Both the position numbers and the translations under genes were made by a program. The notes under the pieces are model-generated. The model was not told the origin of the DNA, made no database searches, and saw only the letters and a program-made list of their open reading frames with translations. Positions 35,208 through 44,304 of a DNA stretch of 51,013 nucleotides are shown here, one piece after another. Position 1 is the first letter of the stretch. The number at the start of each line of letters is the position of its first letter. Origin of the DNA: Alphaproteobacteria bacterium HGW-Alphaproteobacteria-4 (GTDB lineage: Bacteria > Pseudomonadota > Alphaproteobacteria > Rhodobacterales > Rhodobacteraceae); contig PHEE01000023.1 of the NCBI GenBank assembly GCA_002842855.1, forward strand, positions 1 through 51,013. Direction: 5' to 3'.

Positions 35208-35471
35208 ATGACCAACCCCTTCGATTCCCGTGCACTTTCTCTTAGCGGCCCTGCCAGAGACATTTCGCCTGTCGTGCCCGCCGACAGCACTGACCTGCCC
35301 GAGGTGGCAATCGCGCTTTATATCGAGACCGGCGGCACGCTGACCGTTGACACCGTAAAGGGCGAGACCCGGACCTTCGCTGTTGGCGACCTCGCGATCA
35401 TTCCGGTCGGCGTGACCCGCGTTCATGCGACCGGCACGACCGCGGACGGCATCTTCGCCCTGACCCATTGA
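35208..35471 (+). CDS. Spike base protein, RCAP_Rcc01079 family (GTA head-spike base)
   Basis: 87 residues, beginning MTNPFDSRALSLSGPARDIS and continuing with VAIALYIETGGTLTVDTV and AIIPVGVTRVHATGTT. These features (NPF.SR...LSGPA start, VALYVETGG centre, PVGVRRVLATGTTA end) match my knowledge of the small protein family named after R. capsulatus rcc01079, a head-spike base component of its gene transfer agent. GAGGAAA lies 6 bases before ATG 35208. It follows the SGNH gene by 65 bp, consistent with a two-gene unit. No other GTA structural gene is in the window; the main GTA cluster is normally elsewhere. A prophage spike is an alternative. Confidence 0.75.
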   Translation: MTNPFDSRALSLSGPARDISPVVPADSTDLPEVAIALYIETGGTLTVDTVKGETRTFAVGDLAIIPVGVTRVHATGTTADGIFALTH

Positions 35472-35538
35472 GGCAGTAGCGCATTCGGCAAAAAGGTCCG
35501 GCCTGTTGCGCTGGCCGGGCCCGCCCTGCGCGGCCAAT

Positions 35539-36660
35539 CTATCTTTCCTGACTTACTGGCAGATCGAGCCCATGCGCCTGCAACAAGGCAGTGCGACGGG
35601 CGTGCCTGAGGTCTTCGGCGACCATCTCGGCACACATTTCCCGTGCGGTAATTTCGGGCTGCCAGCCCAGTTTTCTGCGGGCCTTGCTGGGGTCGCCCCG
35701 GAGTGTCGGGACTTCGGCGGGCCGCAAATAGCGTGGGTCGATGCGCAGGATCACGTCGCCGGGTTTCACCTCGGGCGCCATGTCGCCGCTGACCGAGACG
35801 ACGCGGGCAACCTCGTCAACGCCTTTGCCCTCGAATGACAGCGTGATGCCGAGATCGGCGGCGGCCCAGGTTGCGAAATCGCGCACCGAATACTGCAGGC
35901 CGGTGGCAATGACGTAATCTTCGGGCGCCTCCTGTTGCAGCATCAGCCACTGCATGCGCACATAATCCTTGGCATGGCCCCAATCACGCAAGCTGTCGAT
36001 GTTGCCCATGAAAAGGCAGCTTTCCAGCCCCTGCGCGATGTTTGCCAACCCCCGGGTGATCTTGCGCGTCACAAAGGTTTCGCCACGGCGCGGGCTTTCG
36101 TGGTTGAACAGAATCCCGTTGCAGGCATAAAGCCCGTAGGCCTCGCGGTAGTTCACGCAGGTCCAGAAGGCAAAGAGCTTGGCCACCGCATAGGGGCTGC
36201 GCGGGTGGAACGGCGTCGTTTCGGTCTGCGGCGTTTCCTGCACCAGCCCGTAAAGCTCGGAGGTCGAGGCCTGATAGAAGCGGGTCTTTTTCTCCAGCCC
36301 CAGAAACCGGATCGCCTCCAAAAGCCTGAGCGTGCCGAGCGCATCGACATCGGCGGTATATTCCGGCGCTTCAAAGCTGACCGCAACATGGCTTTGCGCG
36401 CCGAGGTTGTAAACCTCATCGGGGCGCACTTCGCTGAGAATACGGGTCAGGTTCGAGCTGTCGGTCAGGTCGCCATAATGCAGCTTCAGCCGGGCGTTGT
36501 CGGTGTGCGGGTCCTGATAGATATGGTCGATCCGCTGCGTGTTGAGCGACGAGGCCCGCCGCTTGATCCCGTGCACCTCATAGCCCTTCTCCAGCAGGAA
36601 CTCGGCAAGGTAGGAGCCGTCTTGCCCGGTAATGCCGGTGATAAGCGCTTTCTTTGCCAC
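35539..36660 (-). CDS. gmd: GDP-mannose 4,6-dehydratase
   Basis: 373 residues. Converts GDP-D-mannose to GDP-4-keto-6-deoxymannose, the substrate of the fcl product. The glycine loop ITGQDGS begins at G9; STSELYG with T133 and E135, and Y157/K161 in SPYAVAK are the catalytic set; [12 protein letters not shown] is the family's substrate-binding signature. The start is a GTG at 36658-36660 with AAAGGA ahead; the upstream in-frame sequence is non-homologous. It follows the WcaI-like gene by 19 bp on the same strand, so the two form an operon convergent with the spike pair. Confidence 0.95.
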   Translation of the reverse strand: MAKKALITGITGQDGSYLAEFLLEKGYEVHGIKRRASSLNTQRIDHIYQDPHTDNARLKLHYGDLTDSSNLTRILSEVRPDEVYNLGAQSHVAVSFEAPEYTADVDALGTLRLLEAIRFLGLEKKTRFYQASTSELYGLVQETPQTETTPFHPRSPYAVAKLFAFWTCVNYREAYGLYACNGILFNHESPRRGETFVTRKITRGLANIAQGLESCLFMGNIDSLRDWGHAKDYVRMQWLMLQQEAPEDYVIATGLQYSVRDFATWAAADLGITLSFEGKGVDEVARVVSVSGDMAPEVKPGDVILRIDPRYLRPAEVPTLRGDPSKARRKLGWQPEITAREMCAEMVAEDLRHARRTALLQAHGLDLPVSQER

Positions 36661-36679
36661 GGCTCTGGTCCTTTGCGCA

Positions 36680-37930
36680 TCAGGGTTTTGCCACAGCACT
36701 ATACGGGGCCGAGGCCACCAGTCGAGTGAACTCGCCTTCGAGACCAGCAAGAATGGCCTGCCCGTCCCAACGCCATATCGCGCGCTGGCGAGCGGCGGCA
36801 CCAAGGCGGGCGCGCGCGTCTGGCGCGTCAAGTAAAGCCTCTATCGCCGTTGCCATCGCCCCGGCATCGCCAGGCGGCGTCAGAATGCCGCAACCGTCGA
36901 TCTCGCGGCCCAGTGCCGTTGCCGGGTCGGCCGTCGCCACCACCGGGCGGCCCGAGGCCAGCATATTGGTCAGCTTCGATGGCAACATCAGATCGGCGGC
37001 CCCCGCAATCTGCGGCAGCAGGTGCACGTCGGCCATGCCAAGCAGGACAGACAGCTTGTCGAGTGGCTGGAGCGGAAAGAAGCGGATCGCAGCAAGCCCC
37101 GCCGATCTGCGCAGCAGGTCATCGCGCATCGGCCCTTCACCACAAATTGCAAAGGTCAGGTCGGCGCGGTGGGCGAGACGCCGCGCCACCTCGGGCAAGA
37201 TTTCGAGCCCCTGCTTGTTGGCCAGATTGCCCGAATAGAGCACGACATGCGGCGTTGATATGCCAAGCTCGCGGCGCAGCGGCGATGGGCCTTCAAGCGG
37301 CGTTACCGCCGCGACATTGGCCCAGTTGCGCAACTCATAAAGGCGTTCGCCAGGCACCCCCTTGGCGCGCAGCCTGTCCACCATCGGCGCCGAGATCGAA
37401 CTGACCCGGTCAAACCGGCGCAGCGCCCAGCGCTCAAAGCCCATAGCGGCGCGGCCAAGGCAACTTTGTGCGCGCAAAAGTCCGGTGGCAAAAGCTGCCT
37501 CCACCTCGAAATCCTGGATATGCAGCCAGACCTTCGCCCCGGCAAGGCGGGCGGCGAGCCAACCGACAGGCGCCGAAATCAGCGACGGCGCCACCACGAA
37601 CACCATGTCTGGCCGCCACCGGACCGCCTGCCACAACGCAACCGGCAGCGCCGCAAGCGCGAACGAGGCATGGTGCAGGACCCGCCGCACCCCTGTTGGC
37701 CGCGCCGGCACATAAAGCGGGCAATGCATCACCTCAACGCCCCCGCGCCGTTCATGTCGCCAGCCCTGCGCCCACCCTGCCATGCGCTTCCATGCCGGAA
37801 AGTAGGGCACGGCGGCAATCACTGAAACGTCGTGCCCCCGCGCCGCCAGATCTTCGGCCAGACCGCAGGTATAGACCGCCGTCGAGATGATTTCGGGGGC
37901 GTAGTTGATGCCCAGAACCAATATGCGCAT
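36680..37930 (-). CDS. WcaI-family glycosyltransferase (GT4)
   Basis: 416 residues. [20 protein letters not shown] at the N-terminus is the WcaI-type signature; [20 protein letters not shown] is the second-domain phosphate loop; [20 protein letters not shown] is the donor-binding segment. WcaI enzymes are fucosyltransferases in colanic acid; with gmd directly downstream and fcl in the same locus, transfer of fucose is a reasonable guess. ATG at 37928-37930. It is the first gene of the minus-strand pair and faces the divergent COG4315 gene across 333 bp. Confidence 0.9.
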   Translation of the reverse strand: MRILVLGINYAPEIISTAVYTCGLAEDLAARGHDVSVIAAVPYFPAWKRMAGWAQGWRHERRGGVEVMHCPLYVPARPTGVRRVLHHASFALAALPVALWQAVRWRPDMVFVVAPSLISAPVGWLAARLAGAKVWLHIQDFEVEAAFATGLLRAQSCLGRAAMGFERWALRRFDRVSSISAPMVDRLRAKGVPGERLYELRNWANVAAVTPLEGPSPLRRELGISTPHVVLYSGNLANKQGLEILPEVARRLAHRADLTFAICGEGPMRDDLLRRSAGLAAIRFFPLQPLDKLSVLLGMADVHLLPQIAGAADLMLPSKLTNMLASGRPVVATADPATALGREIDGCGILTPPGDAGAMATAIEALLDAPDARARLGAAARQRAIWRWDGQAILAGLEGEFTRLVASAPYSAVAKP

Positions 37931-38263
37931 CGGCCTATCTGGCTCCGGGCCGGTCGGAGGCCGCCCCGACCTTCACGGTCGCGGCCGAGTTTTCCGCTTA
38001 TTGGCGAAAAAAGTTACAAAAAATCTGGTGTTGCGTGGATACGCCTTGATCCTGACAATCGGCAGGCAGGGACCATGTCGCGCCCATTGCTCTCTTCCAG
38101 GTTGCGAAACGCCCCGATTTCTGCTCTGGCGCCGCGACGCCTGCGCGCGCGCATGGGCGCGTCACCTTCGTGTGATCGGCGGGATGAAATCAGCGCAATT
38201 CACGTCTTTAGGTGCAGGGTGGCCGTGGGAGACGGCACATCCGGCAAACCAGGGAGCACAATC
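37931..38263. promoter_or_regulatory. Divergent intergenic region
   Basis: 333 bp between the WcaI-like gene (minus) and the COG4315 gene (plus). Both need promoters here. An AT-rich segment near 38004-38035 (GGCGAAAAAAGTTACAAAAAAT) is a candidate promoter core. No gene is seen and no confident sigma-factor motif is assigned. Confidence 0.35.
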
Positions 38264-38644
38264 ATGATCCGCAGACATCTGATACTTGCCGCAGTTTTGA
38301 CAGGGCTTGCCGCCCCGGCGCTGGCCGAAACCGGCATCATTTCGGCCGATACCAGCCTTGGCAAAGTGCTGGTCGATGCCAATGGCATGACGCTATACAC
38401 CTACGACCCCGATACCCCCGGCACCTCGGTGTGCTATAACCAATGCGCCGTAAACTGGCCGCCGTTGCTCGCCCCTGCGGGCGCGGTGCCCGAGGGGTCA
38501 TTCGGGCTGACCACCCGAACCGACGGCGCGATGCAGTGGACCTATGACGGCAAACCGCTTTACCTCTGGATCAAAGACACCAAGCCCGGTGATGTTACGG
38601 GGGATGGCGTCGGCGGCGTCTGGCACGTCATCATGGGTATGTAG
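38264..38644 (+). CDS. Secreted COG4315-family protein (PF03640 repeats)
   Basis: 126 residues with a signal peptide (about 1-21, MIRRHLILAAVLTGLAAPAL then AE) and two repeats carrying the family Yx(F/W/Y)xxD pattern: LYTYDPD in the first, LYLWIKD in the second, with CYNQCAVNWPPL between, containing a CxxxC. The mature protein should be periplasmic; there is no lipobox. The family's function is unknown, and members often lie beside ECF sigma/anti-sigma pairs, as here. GGGAG lies 8 bases before the ATG. The following sigma-factor gene starts 21 bp after its stop. Confidence 0.87.
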   Translation: MIRRHLILAAVLTGLAAPALAETGIISADTSLGKVLVDANGMTLYTYDPDTPGTSVCYNQCAVNWPPLLAPAGAVPEGSFGLTTRTDGAMQWTYDGKPLYLWIKDTKPGDVTGDGVGGVWHVIMGM

Positions 38645-38665
38645 GCCACCTTTGGGCGCGCGCAC

Positions 38666-39190
38666 ATGACGGTGCTGGACGAGATCGAAGCGGCCATACC
38701 GGCGCTGCGCCGATACGCGCAGGCGCTGCTGCGCGACCGCGCGGCGGCCGACGACCTCGTGCAGGATTGTCTTGAGCGCGCGCTTGCCCGCCGCGCGGGT
38801 TGGCGCGGCGAGGGCAGCGTGCGCGGCTGGATGTTCCGCATCCTCGTCAACCTGCACCACGACGGGCAACGGCAGCGGTCCAGAGGCCCGCATCTGTCGG
38901 TGGTGGGCGATGACATGGCCGAGTTTTCCCGCCCTGGCGCGCAAGAAGGCCATATGGCCCTGCGCGAGGTGCAGGCGGCAATTACGCGGCTGCCCGACGA
39001 CCAGCGCCAGGCGCTGCTGCTGGTGGCGCTTGAGGGCATGTCGCTGGTCGAAGCGGCTGCGGTGCTTGGGCTTGCCGAAGGCACGCTTGCCTCGCGGCTG
39101 GGGCGGGCGCGTGCCAGCCTGCGCGCCGCGACCGGGCGTGAGAGCGCAAAAGCGGTGCGGCCGCGCAATGAAGGGACCGTGCAGCCATGA
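38666..39190 (+). CDS. ECF-family RNA polymerase sigma factor
   Basis: 174 residues with the two ECF regions: sigma-2 (LRRYAQALLRDRAAADDLVQ, then GWMFRILVNLHHD) and sigma-4 (ITRLPDDQRQALLLVALEGM, then AEGTLASRLGRAR, an HTH). It directs polymerase to stress- or envelope-responsive promoters while the next gene's product holds it inactive. It sits 21 bp after the COG4315 gene and overlaps the anti-sigma gene by 4 bp (ATGA), so the three form an operon; autoregulation is usual for such modules. Confidence 0.92.
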   Translation: MTVLDEIEAAIPALRRYAQALLRDRAAADDLVQDCLERALARRAGWRGEGSVRGWMFRILVNLHHDGQRQRSRGPHLSVVGDDMAEFSRPGAQEGHMALREVQAAITRLPDDQRQALLLVALEGMSLVEAAAVLGLAEGTLASRLGRARASLRAATGRESAKAVRPRNEGTVQP

Positions 39191-39948
39191 CCGGGCGGCA
39201 ACCATTTTCCGATCTGGAATTGATCATGCGGCGGCACGGCGCCCGGCCTGCGGCCCCGCGTGCCCTTGATGCCGCGGCCACCGCAACCTTGGCCGAATGG
39301 GATCGGCAGGATGCGGCACTGGCAGCACTTTATGGGCCGATAGCCGCCGAACCACTGCCCGCCACCATGCGCGCGGCACTGGGCCGCGCCGCGCACGAAG
39401 ATGCAGCGCCGCGCGCCGCATGGCCGCCGCGCGCCCGTATCGCCGCGGCGTTCGTGCTGGTGGCACTGGGCGCTGCCGGGGGCTGGGGCGCCGCGCGGCT
39501 GCTACCCTCGGGGGGCTTCGCCCCGCCTGCGGCGGCGTTCGCCGCGATCCGCGCGCACCAGACATTTGTCGGCGAGGTGACGCATCCGGTCGAGGTAAAG
39601 GCCGATCAGGCCGAGCACCTGACGCGGTGGCTTTCAAAGCGGCTCGGTCATGCGATCAACGCGCCCGATTTCGCGGCCTTTGGTTTCGTGCTGATGGGGG
39701 GGCGCATTCTGCCCGCCGAACCGGGCACTGCGGCGGTGTTCATGTACGAAAACGCCACCGGTCAGCGGATCACGCTTTATGCGGCGCCCGGCGATGGCAG
39801 CAGCGAGACCGCGTTTCGGTTTGTCGAGGCGGGGGCGACGCAGGGCTTTTGGTGGGTCGACAGCGGCCTGCGCTATGCGGTGGTGGGCGAGGTGCCGCGC
39901 GAGGCGCTGCGCAGCCTTGCCACCGCAGCGTGGGAGCAACTGACCTGA
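39187..39948 (+). CDS. Membrane anti-sigma factor
   Basis: 253 residues with one membrane helix (about 81-105, ARIAAAFVLVALGAAGGWGA), a cytoplasmic N-terminus and a periplasmic C-terminal domain, the usual anti-sigma layout. The N-terminus has no HxxxCxxC zinc motif, so it would not be a ZAS-type anti-sigma. The C-terminal domain (VTHPVEVKADQAEHLTRWLS ... LMGGRILPA) resembles those of ECF-linked transmembrane regulators. It is translated from an ATG overlapping the sigma gene stop, which fits stoichiometric production. The signal is unknown. Confidence 0.85.
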   Translation: MTGRQPFSDLELIMRRHGARPAAPRALDAAATATLAEWDRQDAALAALYGPIAAEPLPATMRAALGRAAHEDAAPRAAWPPRARIAAAFVLVALGAAGGWGAARLLPSGGFAPPAAAFAAIRAHQTFVGEVTHPVEVKADQAEHLTRWLSKRLGHAINAPDFAAFGFVLMGGRILPAEPGTAAVFMYENATGQRITLYAAPGDGSSETAFRFVEAGATQGFWWVDSGLRYAVVGEVPREALRSLATAAWEQLT

Positions 39949-39949
39949 C

Positions 39950-40342
39950 TTACCTGCCCGCAGAGTTGAGCGCCGCCGCTGCCTGCGCCAGCGCCACCAG
40001 CGCCGCCTCGTTGATCGCATCGCCCTCGTGCAGGTCAATGGCGCGGCGGGTGTTGCCCTCAAGGCTCGCGTTGAAAAGGCCCGACGGGTCGGCCAGTGCC
40101 GCGCCTTTGGCGAAGGTCAACTTGACGGTGCTGCGGTAGGTTTCACCGGTGCAGATCATGCCGCCCTGATACCAGACCGGCACCCCGCGCCACTTCCAGT
40201 CTTCTACCACATCTGGGCAGGCCCGGCGGATCAGCGCGCGCACCCGCGCGAGCATGTCGCCGCGCCAATCGCCCAGTTCGGCGATCCGCGCGTCGATCAG
40301 TTGCGACGGGGTCTTGGCATTGGGCGGCGGATCGGTGGTCAT
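39950..40342 (-). CDS. DUF1801 domain protein
   Basis: 130 residues. LIDARIAELGDWRGDMLARV, then DVVEDWKWRGVPVWYQGGMI and GLFNASLEGNTRRAIDLHEG fit the DUF1801 (YdhG-like) fold, an SCP-like domain of unknown function. AAAGGAG lies before the ATG at 40340-40342, 21 codons into a longer frame, so the shorter start is used. It converges with the anti-sigma gene, separated by 1 base. No function is predicted. Confidence 0.82.
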   Translation of the reverse strand: MTTDPPPNAKTPSQLIDARIAELGDWRGDMLARVRALIRRACPDVVEDWKWRGVPVWYQGGMICTGETYRSTVKLTFAKGAALADPSGLFNASLEGNTRRAIDLHEGDAINEAALVALAQAAAALNSAGR

Positions 40343-40443
40343 CGGGCGGGCTCCTTTGCGCCGAACCAAACGGGAGGGCGGCCATCGGCACCGCCAGCCT
40401 ATCACACAAACCCGACCGCTTCATTGGGGTGGCGCCCCGACCC

Positions 40444-42639
40444 TCACAAAAAGCTCTGCGGATCAATATCCACCGCCAGCCGCACCTGCCCCGGCACCTT
40501 CACCTGCGCCAGCCATTCGGCAATTGCCGCCTGCAAGGGCGCGACGCGGTCGGCCTTTATCAACAGCCGCACCCGGTGCCGCCCGCGCACCCGCGCAATG
40601 GGGGCAGCGGCGGGGCCGTAAAGCTCGGCCCCGATCCGCTTCAGCGGCGCTGCGCGGCGCGCGAGTTCGGTGCCTAAATCGAACACGCGCGCGAGGTCCG
40701 GGCCGGAAAGTATGACCCCCGCCATGCGGCCAAACGGTGGCACCCCGGCGGCGCGGCGCGCCTCGGCCTCGGCACGCCAGAAACCCTCTTCGTCGCCCGC
40801 CAGAATCGCGCGGATCACCGGGTGGTCCGGCTGGTGCGTCTGCAACAGCGCCACCCCGCGGCGCGCGGTGCGCCCGGCCCGCCCCGCCACCTGCCGCATC
40901 AGCTGAAAGGTGCGCTCGGCGGCGCGCAGGTCTGACCCTTGCAGGCCAAGGTCGGCGTCGATCACTCCGACCAGCGTGAGCAAGGGAAAGTTGTGCCCCT
41001 TGGCCACGATCTGGGTGCCGATGATGATGTCGGCAGACCCCGCCGCAATGCCCTCGATCGCCTCTTTCAGGGCCCGCGCGCTGCCAAAGAGGTCGGATGA
41101 CAGCACTGCCAGCCGTGCTGCGGGAAACCGCGCCGCCACCTCTTCGGCCAGCCGCTCGACCCCCGGCCCAAGCGCCGAAAGCCGCCCCACCGCGCCGCAT
41201 GCCGGGCATGCCTCGGGAATCGGCTGGGTCTCGCCGCACTGATGGCACATCAGGCGCCGCTGAAAGCGGTGTTCAACCATCCGCGCATCGCAGTGCTTGC
41301 AGCCGATCTGGTGGCCGCAGGCGCGGCAAACCGTGACCGGCGCATAGCCGCGCCGGTTGAGAAACAGCATCGCCTGCTCGCCCGCCGCAAGCCGCGCCTG
41401 CACCTCGGCCACCAATGTGGGCGAGATCCAGCGCCCCGCCTCCAGCGCCTCGGCACGCAGATCTATCGCGCGCATCTCGGGCAGTTCCGCCTCGCCAAAG
41501 CGGCTGGTCAGCGCGATGCGCGCATATTTGCCCGCCTCGGCGTTGACCCATGTTTCGAGGCTTGGCGTGGCCGATGCCAGCACCACCTGCGCGCCACAAA
41601 GCGAGGCGCGCAGCACCGCCATGTCGCGCGCATGGTAAAGCGCGCCCTCCTCTTGCTTGTAGCCGGTGTCGTGTTCTTCATCGACAACGATCAGCCCAAG
41701 GTCGCGAAACGGCAGAAAGAGGGCCGAGCGCGCGCCCACCACCAGTTGCACCCCGCCTGCCCCGGCCATCCGCCACAAGCGGCGCCGCTCGGCTTGGGTC
41801 TGGCCCGAATGCCATTCACCCGGCCGCGCCCCAAACCGCGCCTCGACCCGGCCCAGAAACGCCCCGGTCAGCGCGATTTCGGGCAACAGCACCAGCGCCT
41901 GCCGCCCTTGTGCGAGGCACTCGGCCACCGCCTCAAGGTAGACCTCGGTCTTGCCCGAGCCGGTGACGCCCTGCAACAGTGTGGTGCCATAACCGCCGCC
42001 ACGCACCGAGGCGCGCAACAGCGCTGCCGCCGCGGCCTGATCTTCGGCCAGTTCCTTGCCCGCAAGCGCCGGATCGAGCCGCACGAATGGCGCGTCGCGC
42101 GGCGCCTCGGCCTCGATCACCGCGCCCGACGCCACCAGCCCCTTGACCACCTGCGCACTAACCCCGGCCAGCCCGGCCAGTTCTGCCAGCGCAAACCCCG
42201 CGCCACCATGCTCGGCCAGCACCTCCAGCACCCGTGCCCGCGCGTCGGTCATCCGCTCCGGCCGCGCCGTGCCCTGCCCATAGACCTTGCGCATTCCCGG
42301 CGGGTCACCCAACCCGGGTGCGCGCGTCGCCAGCCGCAACATCACCGATAGCGGCGTCAGCGTGTATTCCCCCATCCGCAGCAAAAACGCCCGCATCTCG
42401 CCGCTCATCGGTGCAGCGTCCAGAACCCGCGTCACCGGGCGCACCTTGGCAGGGTCATAACCTCCCTCCCCCGGCCCCCAGACCACCCCCAACACCCGCC
42501 GCGGCCCCAGCGGAACCTCAACAAGGGCCCCGGCAAAGCAGCCCCCGTCCGGGGCGCGGTAATCCAGCGGCCGCCCCACCGGTTCGGCGGTCAGCACCGC
42601 AACCAGTGCACCCGCCTCGTAATGGCTGACCTCACCCAT
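40444..42639 (-). CDS. priA: Primosomal replication restart helicase PriA
   Basis: 731 residues. PriA recognises stalled forks and loads the replisome. The N-terminal DNA-binding domain (about 1-110) precedes the helicase core with [11 protein letters not shown] (Walker A), VVDEEHD (DExH box), [17 protein letters not shown] and [20 protein letters not shown] (paired zinc-binding cysteines) and a C-terminal domain with [13 protein letters not shown]. Its length is normal. It stands alone, divergent from the transaldolase gene. Confidence 0.96.
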   Translation of the reverse strand: MGEVSHYEAGALVAVLTAEPVGRPLDYRAPDGGCFAGALVEVPLGPRRVLGVVWGPGEGGYDPAKVRPVTRVLDAAPMSGEMRAFLLRMGEYTLTPLSVMLRLATRAPGLGDPPGMRKVYGQGTARPERMTDARARVLEVLAEHGGAGFALAELAGLAGVSAQVVKGLVASGAVIEAEAPRDAPFVRLDPALAGKELAEDQAAAAALLRASVRGGGYGTTLLQGVTGSGKTEVYLEAVAECLAQGRQALVLLPEIALTGAFLGRVEARFGARPGEWHSGQTQAERRRLWRMAGAGGVQLVVGARSALFLPFRDLGLIVVDEEHDTGYKQEEGALYHARDMAVLRASLCGAQVVLASATPSLETWVNAEAGKYARIALTSRFGEAELPEMRAIDLRAEALEAGRWISPTLVAEVQARLAAGEQAMLFLNRRGYAPVTVCRACGHQIGCKHCDARMVEHRFQRRLMCHQCGETQPIPEACPACGAVGRLSALGPGVERLAEEVAARFPAARLAVLSSDLFGSARALKEAIEGIAAGSADIIIGTQIVAKGHNFPLLTLVGVIDADLGLQGSDLRAAERTFQLMRQVAGRAGRTARRGVALLQTHQPDHPVIRAILAGDEEGFWRAEAEARRAAGVPPFGRMAGVILSGPDLARVFDLGTELARRAAPLKRIGAELYGPAAAPIARVRGRHRVRLLIKADRVAPLQAAIAEWLAQVKVPGQVRLAVDIDPQSFL

Positions 42640-42666
42640 ACTGCCGACCTGATACTTTCGCGCCTC

Positions 42667-42765
42667 CGGCGGGGGTATTCATGCATTGGAGAAGCCCAGT
42701 CCTCTTCAACGTCGAAAATACCCCCGGGGGGGTGAGGCGCGGATGCGCCGAGGGGGGGCGGGCAG
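42667..42765. repeat. Intergenic GC-rich element, facing copies
   Basis: A copy reading CTTCAACGTCGAAAATACCC with CCGGGGGGG following (42704-42732) faces an inverted partial copy CGGCGGGGGTATTCATGCAT (42667-42686). A further hairpin-prone GC run (GCGCGGATGCGCC, 42738-42750) follows. It lies between priA and the transaldolase gene. Related copies occur at 16838, 48472 and, more loosely, 4010 and 20025. These may be remnants of a small repeated element or act in termination. Confidence 0.55.
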
Positions 42766-42869
42766 CCCCCCCTGTGCCGCCCGCCGCAGGCGCATTGGTG
42801 CGCGCAAGGGCTTCCGGGCGCCTCGGTTTTGCGCTATCACGCCGCCGAACCCGCCACAGGAGCCGCGCC

Positions 42870-43523
42870 ATGAAATTCTTTGTCGATACCGCCGATGTCG
42901 CCGCCATTCGTGAACTCAACGACCTAGGCATGGTCGATGGCGTCACCACCAACCCGTCGCTGATCCTCAAATCAGGGCGCGACATTCTGGAAGTCACCCG
43001 CGAAATCTGCGGCATCGTGTCCGGCCCGGTTTCGGCCGAAGTGGTGGCCACTGACGCGAAAACGATGATTTCCGAAGGTCTGACGCTGGCCAAGATCGCC
43101 CCCAATATCGCAATCAAGGTGCCCCTGACATGGGATGGCCTGACCGCCTGCAAGGCTTTCGCATCCGAAGGCCACATGGTCAACGTCACGCTCTGTTTTT
43201 CCGCCGCGCAAGCGATTCTTGCCGCCAAGGCCGGGGCGAGCTTCATTTCGCCCTTCATCGGGCGGCTCGATGACAACAACTACGACGGCATCCAGCTGAT
43301 CGAGGATATCCGCACCATTTACGACAACTACGGCTTCAAGACCGAAATCCTCGCCGCCTCGATCCGTTCGGTCAACCATATCACCGATTGCGCGCGCATC
43401 GGCGCCGATGTCATCACCGCGCCGCCTGCCGTCATCAAGGCGATGGCCAATCATGTGCTGACCGACAAGGGGCTGGAACAGTTCCTGAAAGATTGGGCAA
43501 AGACCGGGCAGAAAATCGGCTGA
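42870..43523 (+). CDS. Transaldolase (fructose-6-phosphate aldolase/TalC-like subfamily)
   Basis: 217 residues, the short form of transaldolase. [28 protein letters not shown], and the Schiff-base lysine in IKVPLTWDG (about K87) are hallmark segments, with [11 protein letters not shown] later. It joins sedoheptulose-7-phosphate and glyceraldehyde-3-phosphate chemistry in the non-oxidative pentose phosphate path; some members are fructose-6-phosphate aldolases. AGGAG lies 8 bases before ATG 42870. It stands before DUF484, with no pentose phosphate partner nearby. Confidence 0.93.
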   Translation: MKFFVDTADVAAIRELNDLGMVDGVTTNPSLILKSGRDILEVTREICGIVSGPVSAEVVATDAKTMISEGLTLAKIAPNIAIKVPLTWDGLTACKAFASEGHMVNVTLCFSAAQAILAAKAGASFISPFIGRLDDNNYDGIQLIEDIRTIYDNYGFKTEILAASIRSVNHITDCARIGADVITAPPAVIKAMANHVLTDKGLEQFLKDWAKTGQKIG

Positions 43524-43598
43524 AATAGCGCCTGATTTTTTGTTCGAATAGTGTAAGCTGGCGCCAAAATGACCACCGGAGCGGGCGGGGATACGGGC

Positions 43599-44303
43599 AT
43601 GAGCGAACAGGTACTGGTCAACCAGCTGCGTGAAAAGATCATCAGCGACCCCGAGGTGATTCTCGAAGATCGCGACGTGATGCGCGCGCTGGTGGCGGCA
43701 AACGAACGCGCGATGGGCGCCAACATCGTCGATCTGCGCGGCGTCGCGATGGAGCGGCTTGAAGCGAGGCTTGAGCGGCTCGAAGACACCCACCGTTCGG
43801 TGATTGCTGCGGCCTACGAAAACCTCGCGGGCACCAACCTCATTCACCGCGCCGTGCTGAGCATGCTCGACCCGCTGGAGTTTGAAGGCTTCCTGCTGAA
43901 CCTCGGCACCGAAGTGGCCGAGATTCTGCGCGTCGATTCGGTGCGCCTGGTGCTTGAAAGCCTGCATTCCGAAAATGACCCGGCGCTGCGCCAGCTTGGC
44001 GATGTGCTCTGCGTGGCCGAACCGGGATTCATTTATGAATACATGCGTGCCGGCCGCAATGGCCAGCCGCGCGCCGTAGTGCTGCGCCAGACCCAGCCCA
44101 ACTCTGATGCGATCCATGGCGAAAAGGCCGAATGGATTCGCTCGGAAGCCCTGATGCGGCTCGATTTCGGCGATGGCCGCCTGCCGGGGATGTTGGTGAT
44201 GGGCGCCGAAGACCCGCACCAGTTCAAGCCCTCGCAGGGCACCGACCTGTTGGCCTTCTTCGCGGGCGTGTTCGAGCGCGCGATGCGCCGCTGGCTTGGC
44301 TGA
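43599..44303 (+). CDS. DUF484-family protein
   Basis: 234 residues. A short helical/coiled-coil N-terminus (to about 80: LEARLERLEDTHRSV) precedes a GAF-like domain (LDPLEFEGFLLNLGTEVAEI ... MLVMGAEDPHQF) of the DUF484 family. The function is unknown. In Proteobacteria this gene commonly lies directly before xerC, as it does here (1 bp). The start MSEQV at 43599 is preferred; an in-frame ATG at 43569 is an alternative. Confidence 0.87.
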   Translation: MSEQVLVNQLREKIISDPEVILEDRDVMRALVAANERAMGANIVDLRGVAMERLEARLERLEDTHRSVIAAAYENLAGTNLIHRAVLSMLDPLEFEGFLLNLGTEVAEILRVDSVRLVLESLHSENDPALRQLGDVLCVAEPGFIYEYMRAGRNGQPRAVVLRQTQPNSDAIHGEKAEWIRSEALMRLDFGDGRLPGMLVMGAEDPHQFKPSQGTDLLAFFAGVFERAMRRWLG

Positions 44304-44304
44304 C

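Noticed and set aside
41242..42351. 369-codon open frame antisense to priA
   Set aside because: Histidine/arginine-rich translation typical of shadow frames; the opposite strand encodes an intact PriA.
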